Source: Alphaproteobacteria bacterium AO1-B (GTDB lineage Bacteria > Pseudomonadota > Alphaproteobacteria > Rhizobiales > Stappiaceae). From it: a stretch of 64,000 nucleotides of DNA. Each line of letters starts with the position of its first letter. Position 1 is the stretch's first letter. Shown piece by piece: positions 11,268-19,409 of this stretch. Location of the stretch: the NCBI GenBank assembly GCA_001890945.1, contig MLAX01000001.1, positions 1,302,001 to 1,366,000 of the forward strand, given 5' to 3'. The translations under genes and the position numbers were made by a program. Below the pieces are notes generated by a model that was not told where the DNA came from, did no database searches, and worked only from the letters and a program-made list of their open reading frames with translations.

Positions 11268-11780
11268 ATGGACGTTTTCGTACGCAGACTGTCGGAAGCG
11301 CATGTCGCAATCTACAGGCAAATTCGGCTAGAGAGCTTGCAGCGGCATCCCGACTTGTTCGGGACCAGCTATGACGAAGAAGCAGCCCTGCCGGATGAAG
11401 TATTCGTGCAGCAACTGAGGACAAACTTAGTCCTGGGCGGAGGGGCTGACGAACAACATATCACTGGAATTGTTGGCTTTATCGTTGGTGGGGCGGCCAA
11501 GGTCCGGCACAAAGGTATCCTCTGGGGGCTTTATGTGCAGCCGGAAGCCCGCGCGTCTGGATTGGCAAAAGCGCTGGTCAATACGTTGATTGATGCGGTG
11601 AAGGATGAAGTTGAGCAAATCCAATTGTCTGTTGGTACGCATAACATCCCGGCGGCCAGACTGTATCAGGGGTTTGGGTTTGAACCCTACGGACTTGAAA
11701 ACAGCGCCCTGAAGGTTGGGGAGCAGTCCTTTGACGAGGTTCTCATGGCCCTTGATCTGCGCAAATTGAAGCAGTCCTAA
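11268..11780 (+). CDS. GNAT-family N-acetyltransferase
   Basis: A 170-residue acetyltransferase. The acetyl-CoA binding motif A is in LWGLYVQPEARASGLAKAL (about residues 83-102, with the R/Q-x-x-G-x-G/A pattern present as ARASGLA), preceded by a beta-strand GIVGFIVGGAA and followed by NIPAARLYQGFGFEPYG, the typical GNAT motif B. Good ribosome site (AAGGAGACTAC) before the ATG at 11268, nine bases after the cupin stop. Last gene of the NIPSNAP/ABM/EamA/cupin operon. It may inactivate the compound that the operon responds to, but the acceptor is unknown. Confidence 0.85.
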   Translation: MDVFVRRLSEAHVAIYRQIRLESLQRHPDLFGTSYDEEAALPDEVFVQQLRTNLVLGGGADEQHITGIVGFIVGGAAKVRHKGILWGLYVQPEARASGLAKALVNTLIDAVKDEVEQIQLSVGTHNIPAARLYQGFGFEPYGLENSALKVGEQSFDEVLMALDLRKLKQS

Positions 11781-11951
11781 GTTCGGCGAATCAAAAGCCG
11801 CCGCACAAGAAACCTGAGGACTATTCTGGCGGTTTCCCGAACGGGTAAAGGAGCGACACGTTCGCAGGTCGCCGGTCGATGAGGAGCCTGCCGTAGGGAT
11901 CTGGAAGCTCAACCTTAACGGGGTCCGGTCTGCTGCGAAACTGAGCAGCCG
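11781..11951. other. intergenic region between convergent genes
   Basis: Lies between the GNAT gene and the convergent DedA gene. A minus-strand open frame crosses it (reading ending in NVSLLYPFGKPPE), overlapping the DedA C-terminus in another frame. It has no start site of its own and was not called. No clear terminator seen. Confidence 0.3.
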
Positions 11952-12518
11952 TTAGTTCGTAGAGGCGAAGGACGTCCGGCTCAGTCGCCGCCACGCAAGG
12001 CCGATCACCAGAGCCATTGCAGCGAGCAACGCCACACTTGCCAATCCCCATCCGCCCTCAACGGCCGTTTGAACCTGCGCACCGAACACGTAGCCTGCAC
12101 CGACCAAAACTCCAGTCCAGAGGGCTGCCGACGCAGCATTCAGCAGCGTGAAAGCTGGCCAGGGCATCGGACCAAGGCCCATGGGCAAGGCCCCGATGGT
12201 GCGCATGCCTTTCGGATACCGGTACATGAAGACGTAAAGCGATCCGTACCTGGTGACCAACGAGGTGGCCGTTGTAAACGCGCGTTGAAGACGAGGCCGG
12301 TGCGAAAGGTCCGGTAGCCCGTAACGTCGGACCAGACCGAACCGCAACTCATCGCCGAGATAGCCGCCCAAAAACGTGGCTGCTGCGACCGGACCGACCT
12401 CGAGGGCACCCGTTTGAGCAGCAAACCCCGCGAACAATGGCAATGCGCCGCTCTTCAGGGCGCAGTAGCCGAAAAGCAGCACATAAACCAAAGGGCCGTA
12501 AGAGCTGATGAGGCCCAA
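11952..12518 (-). CDS. DedA/VTT-family membrane protein
   Basis: A protein of about 188 residues with four or five hydrophobic segments. DedA/VTT features are GGYLGDELRFGLVRRYG (acidic residue and arginine in the first re-entrant loop) and FMYRYPKGMRTIGALPMGLG (the F-x-R-F/Y-x-x-G/R-x-R motif region). DedA proteins act in the inner membrane in lipid-carrier (undecaprenyl phosphate) or phosphatidylethanolamine translocation and proton-motive-force-linked processes. The start is uncertain: no ATG is present; TTG at 12518 is used here, but CTG at 12530 lies closer to a GGAG site. It stands alone on the minus strand, downstream of the ABC operon. Confidence 0.75.
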   Translation of the reverse strand: MGLISSYGPLVYVLLFGYCALKSGALPLFAGFAAQTGALEVGPVAAATFLGGYLGDELRFGLVRRYGLPDLSHRPRLQRAFTTATSLVTRYGSLYVFMYRYPKGMRTIGALPMGLGPMPWPAFTLLNAASAALWTGVLVGAGYVFGAQVQTAVEGGWGLASVALLAAMALVIGLAWRRLSRTSFASTN

Positions 12519-12620
12519 GAGTTGTTCCAGAGAGATCTCCTGCAGAGCAAGTTTCGTGATCGCAGAACATCAAAAATAGGTCGTCGTATGGCCGCGACCA
12601 GATCTGAAATGCCGACAGCT

Positions 12621-13442
12621 CTAAACCCGCCAGACCAGAAGCCTGCGCTCGAGGAACCCGATAACCATGTTGAGGATCACGCCGAGCAGGGACAGGATCA
12701 CGACGCCGGCAAACAGTCGGTCGAGGTCATAGAGCGATCCGGCCTGAAGCACATAGGCGCCAATGCCGTATTCCGCGCCCAGCATCTCTGCTGCCGTCAG
12801 CAAGATGATGGCGATCGCCAGGGATATGCGGAGACCGGACAGGATACCGGGCATGGCGCCCGGAAGAATGATTTTCCGGACAATCGACAGCCAGGGGAGG
12901 CCGAAACTCTGACCCATGCGGATCAGCGTTCGATCAACGTTATCGACGGCCCCATAGGTCGCCACAACAGTCGGCGTGAAGGTGCCAAACGCGATCAGCG
13001 CGTATTTTGACCCCTCGTCGATGCCGAACCAGATGACAAACAGCGGCAGAAGGGCGATCTTCGGCACAGGAAACAAAGCCGCGATCAGAGGCACCAGCCC
13101 TGAGCGGACATAGCTAAACAATCCGATGAGAATGCCGGTTCCGATCCCGGCCGCGGCGCCCAGGAAGCCCCCAACCGCCAGCCGGGTCAGGGAGGGCAAC
13201 ATATGTGCCGTGAACTGGCCTGACTGATAAAGTTCGACAAGAGTGCTGAGCACATCCGATGGTTTCGGAAGTGTCAGCGCTGAGATCCAGCCAGACTGGG
13301 TGCCCCATTCCAGAACTAGAATGAGCACAACAAAAACCAAGACGCCTGTCCAACGGCGCGGTTTTGGTGCAAAGCCACCGCCGCGAAACCGAACGGTCTG
13401 GGCCGTGCCGTTGTTGCTGTCTGACAAAGAGGCATCAGCCAT
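12621..13442 (-). CDS. ABC transporter permease, taurine/sulfonate/nitrate type
   Basis: A 273-residue inner-membrane permease with six predicted helices and the cytoplasmic coupling loop LPWLSIVRKIILPGAMPGIL (EAA-like motif, about residues 180-200). It belongs to the SsuC/TauC/NrtB group by sequence style (GxDxxxK in WFGIDEGSKYAL). The start overlaps the end of the ATPase gene by eight bases, and the order substrate-binding protein, ATPase, permease is that of a one-operon importer. Substrate is not evident: this group covers taurine, alkanesulfonates, nitrate, thiamine precursors and aromatic acids. Confidence 0.9.
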   Translation of the reverse strand: MADASLSDSNNGTAQTVRFRGGGFAPKPRRWTGVLVFVVLILVLEWGTQSGWISALTLPKPSDVLSTLVELYQSGQFTAHMLPSLTRLAVGGFLGAAAGIGTGILIGLFSYVRSGLVPLIAALFPVPKIALLPLFVIWFGIDEGSKYALIAFGTFTPTVVATYGAVDNVDRTLIRMGQSFGLPWLSIVRKIILPGAMPGILSGLRISLAIAIILLTAAEMLGAEYGIGAYVLQAGSLYDLDRLFAGVVILSLLGVILNMVIGFLERRLLVWRV

Positions 13443-14202
13443 CGATCAATTCCGTATCAGCGGTCCGGGCTTCTTCCCTAAGAAGAGACCACAAGTGTTT
13501 CTGTGTTTTTTCCAGGTCTGGATCGCCCAGTTGACGCTCTTCCAGAGGCTTTTCGAGTGTCACGATCTCGCGGATCTTGCCCGGTCTGCGGGACAGGACC
13601 ACGATGGAATGCCCAAGACGCACGGCCTCTGCTAAGTTGTGGGTGACATAGACGGAGGTAAAGGGTGTCCGCGTCCACAGCCCCACCAGGTCGTCCATCA
13701 ACAGTTCGCGGGTCTGGCTGTCGAGGGCAGACAAGGGTTCGTCCATCAGCATCACAGCCGGCCGGACCGCCAAGGCTCTTGCAATTGCAACACGTTGTTT
13801 CATGCCGCCGGAGAGCTGCTTGGGCAGAGCCTTTTCGAAGCCGGTGAGATTGGTCCGCGCAAGGACATCGGAAATAATCTCCCGCGATTCCGAGCCTTTG
13901 ATGCCATGGTCTTCCAGGACCAGCGAAATGTTGCCCTCTACGGTTCGCCAGGGAAGTAGCGCAAAATCCTGAAATACATACGTCAGCGGATTGAGACTTC
14001 CAGGCGGCGGCGATCCGATTTGAACAACGCGGCCCTTGGTCGGTTGTTCCAAGCCCCCGATGAATCGCAAAAGTGTGGATTTTCCGCAGCCGGACGGGCC
14101 GACAATGCAGACGATATGGCCGCTGGGGACGTCGAGCGTGATGTCTTCGAGCACGGTGACAGTTTCATAAGCGTGCCCGACGCCCTCAAGACGTAGGTCC
14201 AT
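13435..14202 (-). CDS. ABC transporter ATP-binding protein, taurine/sulfonate/nitrate type
   Basis: A 255-residue ATPase: Walker A GPSGCGKST (about 35-43), Q-loop in YVFQDFALLPW, signature LSGGMKQR, Walker B VMLMDEPLSALD and the switch histidine in YVTHNLAEAV. It matches the SsuB/TauB/NrtD group. The ATG at 14202 follows a CGGAG site, 50 bases after the binding-protein stop; the C-terminus overlaps the permease start. It powers import by the permease encoded next to it. Confidence 0.93.
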   Translation of the reverse strand: MDLRLEGVGHAYETVTVLEDITLDVPSGHIVCIVGPSGCGKSTLLRFIGGLEQPTKGRVVQIGSPPPGSLNPLTYVFQDFALLPWRTVEGNISLVLEDHGIKGSESREIISDVLARTNLTGFEKALPKQLSGGMKQRVAIARALAVRPAVMLMDEPLSALDSQTRELLMDDLVGLWTRTPFTSVYVTHNLAEAVRLGHSIVVLSRRPGKIREIVTLEKPLEERQLGDPDLEKTQKHLWSLLREEARTADTELIDG

Positions 14203-14252
14203 GAGTTACTCCGGGAAGTGCGGGCGCTTGGCGCCCGCCTTCATGCATTTGA

Positions 14253-15275
14253 TCAGGATTTCAGGATCTCGACATAGGACGGATCGACCAGTGTATCCAG
14301 CGTCACGTCCTTGGACACAAGATCCTCGGACTGGAACCAGGCCAGTTGGTTTTCGATCGATGTGACGTTCAGGGCTGCGCCTTCGTTGAGGTACATCGCA
14401 CCATTGATGATCGACGGAGCTGCCTTTTCCCGCGGACGGTCTGTGTAGACATACTTGTGAATGAGATCGACCATTTCATTCACACCGGTGTCGCCGTTGG
14501 TTTTCGAAACAAGATCAGCATCATAGTCGGCAACGCCCCTGGAGAAGGCCGTCAGGAAATCCGTGGTCATGCCTTTCTTGTCTTCAGCGTTCTTGGTCGA
14601 CGTGAAGACCGTGGTGACCTGATAGTCCGGGATGTAATCAACCACATTACCGATGATATGCACCGCACCGGAGCCCGAGAGCGGTTTGGCGATGTGCGGA
14701 ACAATGGACCAGGCATCGATCTGGCCGGACTTCAGGGCACCAATGATCGCACCGACCTTCTGCAATGGCTTGAACTTGAGGTCTACGCCTTCTTTCGCAG
14801 CAATCGTGGAGCCCATGTAGTGGAAGGACGAGCCGGCCGTCGTGATGCCGAATGTCTTGCCGCCGAGATCGGCTGGGGTTTTCAGACCGCCTTGGAAAGC
14901 TGCGTCGGAGGCGAGGATCTTCTGCCCGTCGACACCTTTCTTTTCAGACAAGGCTCCGCCGATCACCTTGATCGCGCCTTTGTCCGCAAGCGAAATCAGG
15001 CCGCCAGAAACGGCTGTCACCGCATAGTCGATGTCGCCGGAAGCAATGGCGACTGCCATCGGCTGGGCCGCCTGGAAGAATTTGAATTCAACGTCGAGAC
15101 CGGCATCTGCAAAATAGCCGCGCTCATATGCAACAAAGCTGCCCGAGTGCGATGTAAAGCGCAGCGCGCCAACCTTGATCTTTTTGTTGCTGGCAATTGC
15201 AGGGGCGCTCAGCGTGGTGGATGCTGCAGCAGCACCAAGCAGCGTTAGAGCCTTGCGGCGGTTCATCGAGATCAT
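14253..15275 (-). CDS. ABC transporter substrate-binding protein (NMT1/SsuA-like)
   Basis: A 340-residue periplasmic protein. The N-terminus MISMNRRKALTLLGAAAAST has a twin-arginine-like motif (NRRKALT) before a hydrophobic stretch and an SAPAIAS cleavage region, so export through Tat is possible. The mature part follows the SsuA/NMT1 pattern: KVGALRFTSHSGSFVAYERG, then GLDVEFKFFQAAQPMAVAIA, and DLGGKTFGITTAGSSFHYMG. The ATG at 15275 follows AAGGGAGGACACC. It heads a three-gene importer operon with the ATPase and permease. The ligand cannot be read from sequence. Confidence 0.88.
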   Translation of the reverse strand: MISMNRRKALTLLGAAAASTTLSAPAIASNKKIKVGALRFTSHSGSFVAYERGYFADAGLDVEFKFFQAAQPMAVAIASGDIDYAVTAVSGGLISLADKGAIKVIGGALSEKKGVDGQKILASDAAFQGGLKTPADLGGKTFGITTAGSSFHYMGSTIAAKEGVDLKFKPLQKVGAIIGALKSGQIDAWSIVPHIAKPLSGSGAVHIIGNVVDYIPDYQVTTVFTSTKNAEDKKGMTTDFLTAFSRGVADYDADLVSKTNGDTGVNEMVDLIHKYVYTDRPREKAAPSIINGAMYLNEGAALNVTSIENQLAWFQSEDLVSKDVTLDTLVDPSYVEILKS

Positions 15276-15427
15276 GGTGTCCTCCCTTTGGTATTAACCT
15301 CCGGCCATAAAGACATAAACGAGGCGTTTTGAAAAACGCCCGGCCGGAAAATCATCAGCTTTATCAATTGTTGGACAAAATGCTTAGCACGCAGCCGTGC
15401 CGTCGGCCAGACCGTGAAAGACGCAGA

Positions 15428-16867
15428 TCAGTTCCCTTTTGGGAGGCGGACTTCTACCCTCAAGCCAGTGCCAGCCACATTGGAAAGCGTGATCGTGCCG
15501 CCATGGGCGTGGATGATTGATCGCGCGATCGCAAGGCCAAGACCGATACCACCGGTTTCTTCGTTGCGGCTTTCTTCAAGCCGCACAAAAGGTTCAAAGA
15601 CATCTGCCAGACGGTCTTCCGGGATGCCGGGGCCCTGATCAAAGATCTCGACGATCACATCAGCCTCCAGCACCTTTGCCGTGATCTTGACCGAACCGCC
15701 GTAGCGGATGCCGTTTTCTATGAGATTGCGGAAGGCGCGCTTCAAGGAAAGAGGACGGCACGACAGGACAATCCTTTCCTCCACATCAACTTCGCAAGTA
15801 TGGCCGAGGTCTTGCTGGTCGTCCGCCAGGCTCTCCAGCAAAGCGCCCAGGTCCGCCTGCTCGGCAGGTTCCTGACTTGCATCGTCTTTGGCGAACCTGA
15901 GCGCTGCCTCGGCCATGGCTGCCATGTCGTCGAGGGTCTCGATCATCTTTGTCCTGTTTTCCTCATCGTCGATAAACTCCGCCCGAAGGCGCAATGAGGT
16001 GATCGGTGTTCTTAAGTCATGGCTGATTGCCGCCAGCATCCGGGTGCGGTCGCGCACAAACCGGGTCAGGCGCTCCTGCATCTCGTTGAAGGCGGACGTT
16101 ACGGCGCGAACTTCGCTCGGACCGGTCTCTGGCAAATTGTCGATATCTTCGCCGCGTCCAAGCTTGCCGGCCGCATCTGCAAGACCCCGCAAGGGGCGGG
16201 TGACCCGGCGCACGGCAAAGGCGACGATGCCGATGATCGCCAAGCCCATCAGTGAAAGCTGGACCACCAGGGGGATGAAGGCGCCGGGCGGCGGCCGGTA
16301 GCTTGTGGCCATGTTCAGCCAAGTGCCATCGTTCAGCTGGATGGAAAGGGACAGATCCTCCGGCTTGTTCATGACCCGTTTCAGGTGGCGTGGCCGCTCG
16401 GACTTCGGCACGTCACGCCAGCTTTCCTTGCCGCCGTCAACGCGGCTGCGCCAGGACGGGCCGCGTTTTTCATCTGAATGAAGATTGATGTGTATCGTCC
16501 GCTCAGACCCGAGTTGCCGCGCCGCGTAGTTTTGCACACGCTGTTCGAACCGGCTTTTTCCCGGCTCCTTTGCAAGCGGCACTTCGCCGGTCCAGAACGC
16601 AACATAGCGGGTGCTGCTGGCTTCAAGAACTCTGCTGTGCAGATACGGCGGCGTTTCTTCCAGGAGCTCTGCGATAGAGACCGCACGGGCCAGGATGCTG
16701 TCACGCGCAAGAGCGACGAGAGCAATGCGGCGCTCGTCGTGAAAAATATAGATCGAGATCGCCTGAACAACCACAATCGCTGCCAGCAGAAGCAGGATGA
16801 GCTGGGATGCCAGGTTGCGCGGCCACAGGCGCTGAAAAGTCGAGGAGCGGGGAGATGATGCGCTCAT
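15428..16867 (-). CDS. sensor histidine kinase
   Basis: A 479-residue inner-membrane kinase. Transmembrane helix 1 at about 21-41, a periplasmic sensor region of roughly 155 residues, helix 2 at about 197-219, HAMP domain (RRVTRPLRGLADAAGKLGRG), the HisKA box AAISHDLRTPITSLRLRAEF with phospho-acceptor H283, then a HATPase domain with NLIENGIRYG, DQGPGIP and GGIGLGLAIAR. It is close to the EnvZ/RstB style. The first codons overlap the end of the response regulator gene (ATGA), so the pair is co-translated. The EF-hand gene lies on the far side of the regulator. The periplasmic domain, rich in charged residues, is the likely place of signal input. Confidence 0.93.
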   Translation of the reverse strand: MSASSPRSSTFQRLWPRNLASQLILLLLAAIVVVQAISIYIFHDERRIALVALARDSILARAVSIAELLEETPPYLHSRVLEASSTRYVAFWTGEVPLAKEPGKSRFEQRVQNYAARQLGSERTIHINLHSDEKRGPSWRSRVDGGKESWRDVPKSERPRHLKRVMNKPEDLSLSIQLNDGTWLNMATSYRPPPGAFIPLVVQLSLMGLAIIGIVAFAVRRVTRPLRGLADAAGKLGRGEDIDNLPETGPSEVRAVTSAFNEMQERLTRFVRDRTRMLAAISHDLRTPITSLRLRAEFIDDEENRTKMIETLDDMAAMAEAALRFAKDDASQEPAEQADLGALLESLADDQQDLGHTCEVDVEERIVLSCRPLSLKRAFRNLIENGIRYGGSVKITAKVLEADVIVEIFDQGPGIPEDRLADVFEPFVRLEESRNEETGGIGLGLAIARSIIHAHGGTITLSNVAGTGLRVEVRLPKGN

Positions 16868-17592
16868 TCCACCTGCTCTTTCACATCGGCCGTAAACATA
16901 TAACCGCCGCCCCAGACGGTTTTGATCAGCTTGGGATCTTTCGGATCCTCTTCAATTTTCCGGCGCAAGCGCGAGACCTGATTGTCGATGGACCTATCGA
17001 AGACGGCCGGCGTGCGCCCTGTTGTAAGATCCATCAGCTGATCGCGGTTCAGGACCATTTTCGGCCGTTTCAGAAACGCGCAGAGCAGTTGAAATTCACC
17101 GCTGGAAAGGGCGACCGCTATGCCGTCCGGATCCGTCAATTCCCGGCGTGTCACATTGAGGGCCCAGCCGTCGAAATGCATCCGGTCCTGTTCGATCGGG
17201 TCGCGATCCTTCGGCACCAGCGATGTCCGTCGCAGCACAGCCCGGATGCGCGCAAGCAATTCGCGCGGATTGAAAGGTTTGGTGACATAGTCGTCGGCAC
17301 CGATTTCCAGGCCGATCACCCGGTCCGTATCATCGGCCATGGCGGTTAGAAGGATCACCGGCATAGAGCCCGTTTCGACAAGATGACGGCACAGCGACAG
17401 CCCATCTTCGCCCGGCATCATGATGTCGAGAACAACAAGATCAATGGACGCGGCCTTCAGCGCCTTGCGGGCGGCGACCGCATTTTCGCAAGCCGTCGCG
17501 CGCAGACCGTTCTTCACCAGATACCGTGCGAGAGTCTCGCGGATATCGCGGTGGTCATCGACGACAAGAATGTGTGGGCTCGGATCGCTCAC
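16864..17592 (-). CDS. OmpR-family response regulator
   Basis: About 242 residues. Receiver domain at 5-120 with acidic pair D12-D13, phospho-acceptor D56 (VVLDIMMPGEDG) and the conserved lysine in YVTKPF. The C-terminal winged helix of OmpR/PhoB type includes LSSGEFQLLCAF, RSIDNQVSRLRRKIE and the terminal TVWGGGYMF hairpin. The start is set at GTG 17592, which has GGAG six bases upstream; GTG 17604 is possible but lacks such a site. It is co-operonic with the histidine kinase and diverges from the EF-hand gene across a 236-bp region, so that gene is the first candidate target. Confidence 0.93.
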   Translation of the reverse strand: MSDPSPHILVVDDHRDIRETLARYLVKNGLRATACENAVAARKALKAASIDLVVLDIMMPGEDGLSLCRHLVETGSMPVILLTAMADDTDRVIGLEIGADDYVTKPFNPRELLARIRAVLRRTSLVPKDRDPIEQDRMHFDGWALNVTRRELTDPDGIAVALSSGEFQLLCAFLKRPKMVLNRDQLMDLTTGRTPAVFDRSIDNQVSRLRRKIEEDPKDPKLIKTVWGGGYMFTADVKEQVE

Positions 17593-17828
17593 CTTTATCT
17601 CCACTCGGTCGCGGTGCGAGGCGCCGTTTCAGCACAAGCATTTGCGAACTGCGTTGTATCTAAAGGAAAAGTAATAACAACCCGGCTCCCGTGCGAGCAG
17701 AGTTTGTAACAAACTGTATCATCGGCCTGTCCCGTGACAGGTTGCGACACTTGAACGGGTTTTTGCAGGTAATCCTGCGACAATTGCCACCTACCTTGAG
17801 CTCATCAACGAACCAAGGAGTTGTTGGA

Positions 17829-18791
17829 ATGAAACCGTTCAATACGATTGCAATCGCTGCCCTGGCCGCAAGTGTTGCCGGCACCGCACTCACCGCGGGC
17901 CTGCCCGCCTATGCCCAGTCCGGCGCGGCAAACGCGGGCGGGGGGCAAAACAACCAGGCAACAGCCGAGCAGAGCCTGGCGCATATGGGTGAACGCGGCG
18001 GATATGAGTATGGTCATGGTCCGCGCGGCGGCCGCCGTATGGCGAACCGGATTTTCGAGCGCTTCGACGTCGATAAAGATGGCGCCATCACCCAGGCTGA
18101 GATCGAGGAGGTCCGCACGGCCGATTTTGCGGCAGAAGACACCAACGGTGACGGCGAGATCAGCCTGGAAGAGTTCAAGGCTGCTTTCGTGGAGCGCTCC
18201 AATGACCGCATGGTCCGCGTCTTCCAGCGTCTCGACCGGGATGGTGACGGCATTGTGACCCAGGCCGAGGCGGATCGCGCGGCCAATCGGATGTTCAACC
18301 GGCTGGACCGGGACGGCAACGGTGTCGTTGAGAAGGTGCGCGGCGGCAAACGCGGTCATGACGGCGGCGGCAAGAAGGCCGAGGCCGGCAAGCGCGGCGA
18401 GCATGGCAAGCGCCATGCCCATGGAGGCCGCGGTGGTCCTGCCGGCATGTTTATGGCGGTTTTTGACACAGATGGCACCGGCTCTGTGACCCGTGAGGAG
18501 TTTGACGCCAAACGTGCGGAACTGTTCGCTCTTGCCGACACCAACGGCACCGGCTCTTTCACCCTGGAGGACTTTGGGCCGCTGTGGCTGGCCATGAATG
18601 ATGCCCGCATCGTCAACATGTTCCAGCGCGCAGATGCTGATGGCAGCCTGGGCATAACGACGGAAGAGCAGGAACAGGCCTTGTCGAAGATGCTGAACCG
18701 GGTGGACCGGAACGGCGATGGTGTGATTACCAAGTCCGACTTCAAACGCAGCCATAAGGGCAAGCACGGCAAGCACCGCGACCGGAGCTAA
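17829..18791 (+). CDS. secreted protein with about eight EF-hand motifs
   Basis: A 320-residue protein with a Sec signal peptide (MKPFNTIAIAALAASVAGTA, then GLPAYAQ). The mature part holds repeated EF-hand loops: DVDKDGAITQAE, DTNGDGEISLEE, DRDGDGIVTQAE, DRDGNGVVEKV, DTDGTGSVTREE, DTNGTGSFTLED, DADGSLGITTEE and DRNGDGVITKSD. Most keep Asp at loop positions 1, 3 and 5 but lack the full helix-12 Glu geometry in some, and a Gly/Lys/His-rich linker splits the set into halves of four. It should bind several calcium ions in the periplasm or outside the cell. AAGGAG precedes the ATG at 17829. It diverges from an OmpR/EnvZ-type pair that may control it. Confidence 0.88.
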   Translation: MKPFNTIAIAALAASVAGTALTAGLPAYAQSGAANAGGGQNNQATAEQSLAHMGERGGYEYGHGPRGGRRMANRIFERFDVDKDGAITQAEIEEVRTADFAAEDTNGDGEISLEEFKAAFVERSNDRMVRVFQRLDRDGDGIVTQAEADRAANRMFNRLDRDGNGVVEKVRGGKRGHDGGGKKAEAGKRGEHGKRHAHGGRGGPAGMFMAVFDTDGTGSVTREEFDAKRAELFALADTNGTGSFTLEDFGPLWLAMNDARIVNMFQRADADGSLGITTEEQEQALSKMLNRVDRNGDGVITKSDFKRSHKGKHGKHRDRS

Positions 18792-18813
18792 GCCTCAAGA
18801 AACAGCTTCCAGG

Positions 18814-18859
18814 AGCGTTTCCAGGCAAAGTGGATACCGGTTCGCCGTCCGGAAGCGCT
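18814..18859. repeat. Rhizobiales-type intergenic repeat, imperfect palindrome
   Basis: Arms AGCGTTTCC and GGAAGCGCT (one mismatch) enclose AGGCAAAGTGGATACCGG and further bases. This is the pattern of a widespread short repeat in Rhizobiales intergenic regions, often reading as GCGTTTCC...AAGTGGA...CCGGTTT...GTCCGGAA. It follows the EF-hand gene. Recognition is from memory of the family; only one copy is seen here. Confidence 0.6.
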
Positions 18860-18975
18860 TGAAAACAACAGCTGAGTGCATATCGCGTGAGTTAGCGAAA
18901 CCGGGATATGCGCGAGCCCGCCTCTAGGAAGCTGACCGGGTCCAATCCCCCCGTCCCTGGAACCCGTATACAGAG

Positions 18976-19005
18976 AGGGAGCCGCCCGCGCGGCTCCCTT
19001 ATTTT
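18976..19005 (+). terminator. terminator downstream of the EF-hand gene
   Basis: Stem AGGGAGCCG / CGGCTCCCT with a six-base loop, followed by TATTTTAAATT. It lies about 185 bases after the stop codon, so the EF-hand transcript would carry a long 3' region that includes the intergenic repeat. Confidence 0.8.
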
Positions 19006-19409
19006 AAATTGCGGTACAATCTTTCTCTGTGGCACCGGCTCTGAACCATTGCCCCAACCCCAGATTTTCCTTAATAAGTTGCTTTCAGCGGAAAGTCCTG
19101 ATTATCACTTCGTTGCGCTAGTAAAAGCTGGCAGACAGGTCTTTTGGTAGTATGACAAGTTCTAGTAGCAATCCGCTCTATACTGTAAAATTTGTAGCGC
19201 GAATACAGCTACAGTTTTTCGTTTTAAAGTTGTGTCTGCATTAGGCAATATAAGGTTGTGACGGACCTAGAAAATATAGTTACTTCAATATCTTGCCTTT
19301 TCCGATCTAGCAAAAATCCCGCTAAAGTTGCAGAATTTAAGAGTTTGCCAATTTTTGCACCTTAAAGATTTTATCGTTTTAGTAGAAGTCTTGTCCCACC
19401 GGTATTTCC
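19006..19409. other. AT-rich intergenic region without a gene
   Basis: About 400 bases distinctly richer in A and T than the flanking genes, especially 19150-19380. No convincing coding frame. It should hold the promoter for the hypothetical gene at 19410. No inverted repeat longer than a few bases and no RNA gene was recognised. Confidence 0.5.

Noticed and set aside
15323..15340. Hairpin GGCGTTTT-GA-AAAACGCC between the kinase and binding-protein genes
   Set aside because: Stem has a two-base loop and no clear T-run in either direction, so it was not called a terminator.
18880..18970. tRNA-like 3' end (CCGGGTCCAATCCCCCC) after the EF-hand gene
   Set aside because: No matching acceptor stem, anticodon arm or CCA end could be formed around it.
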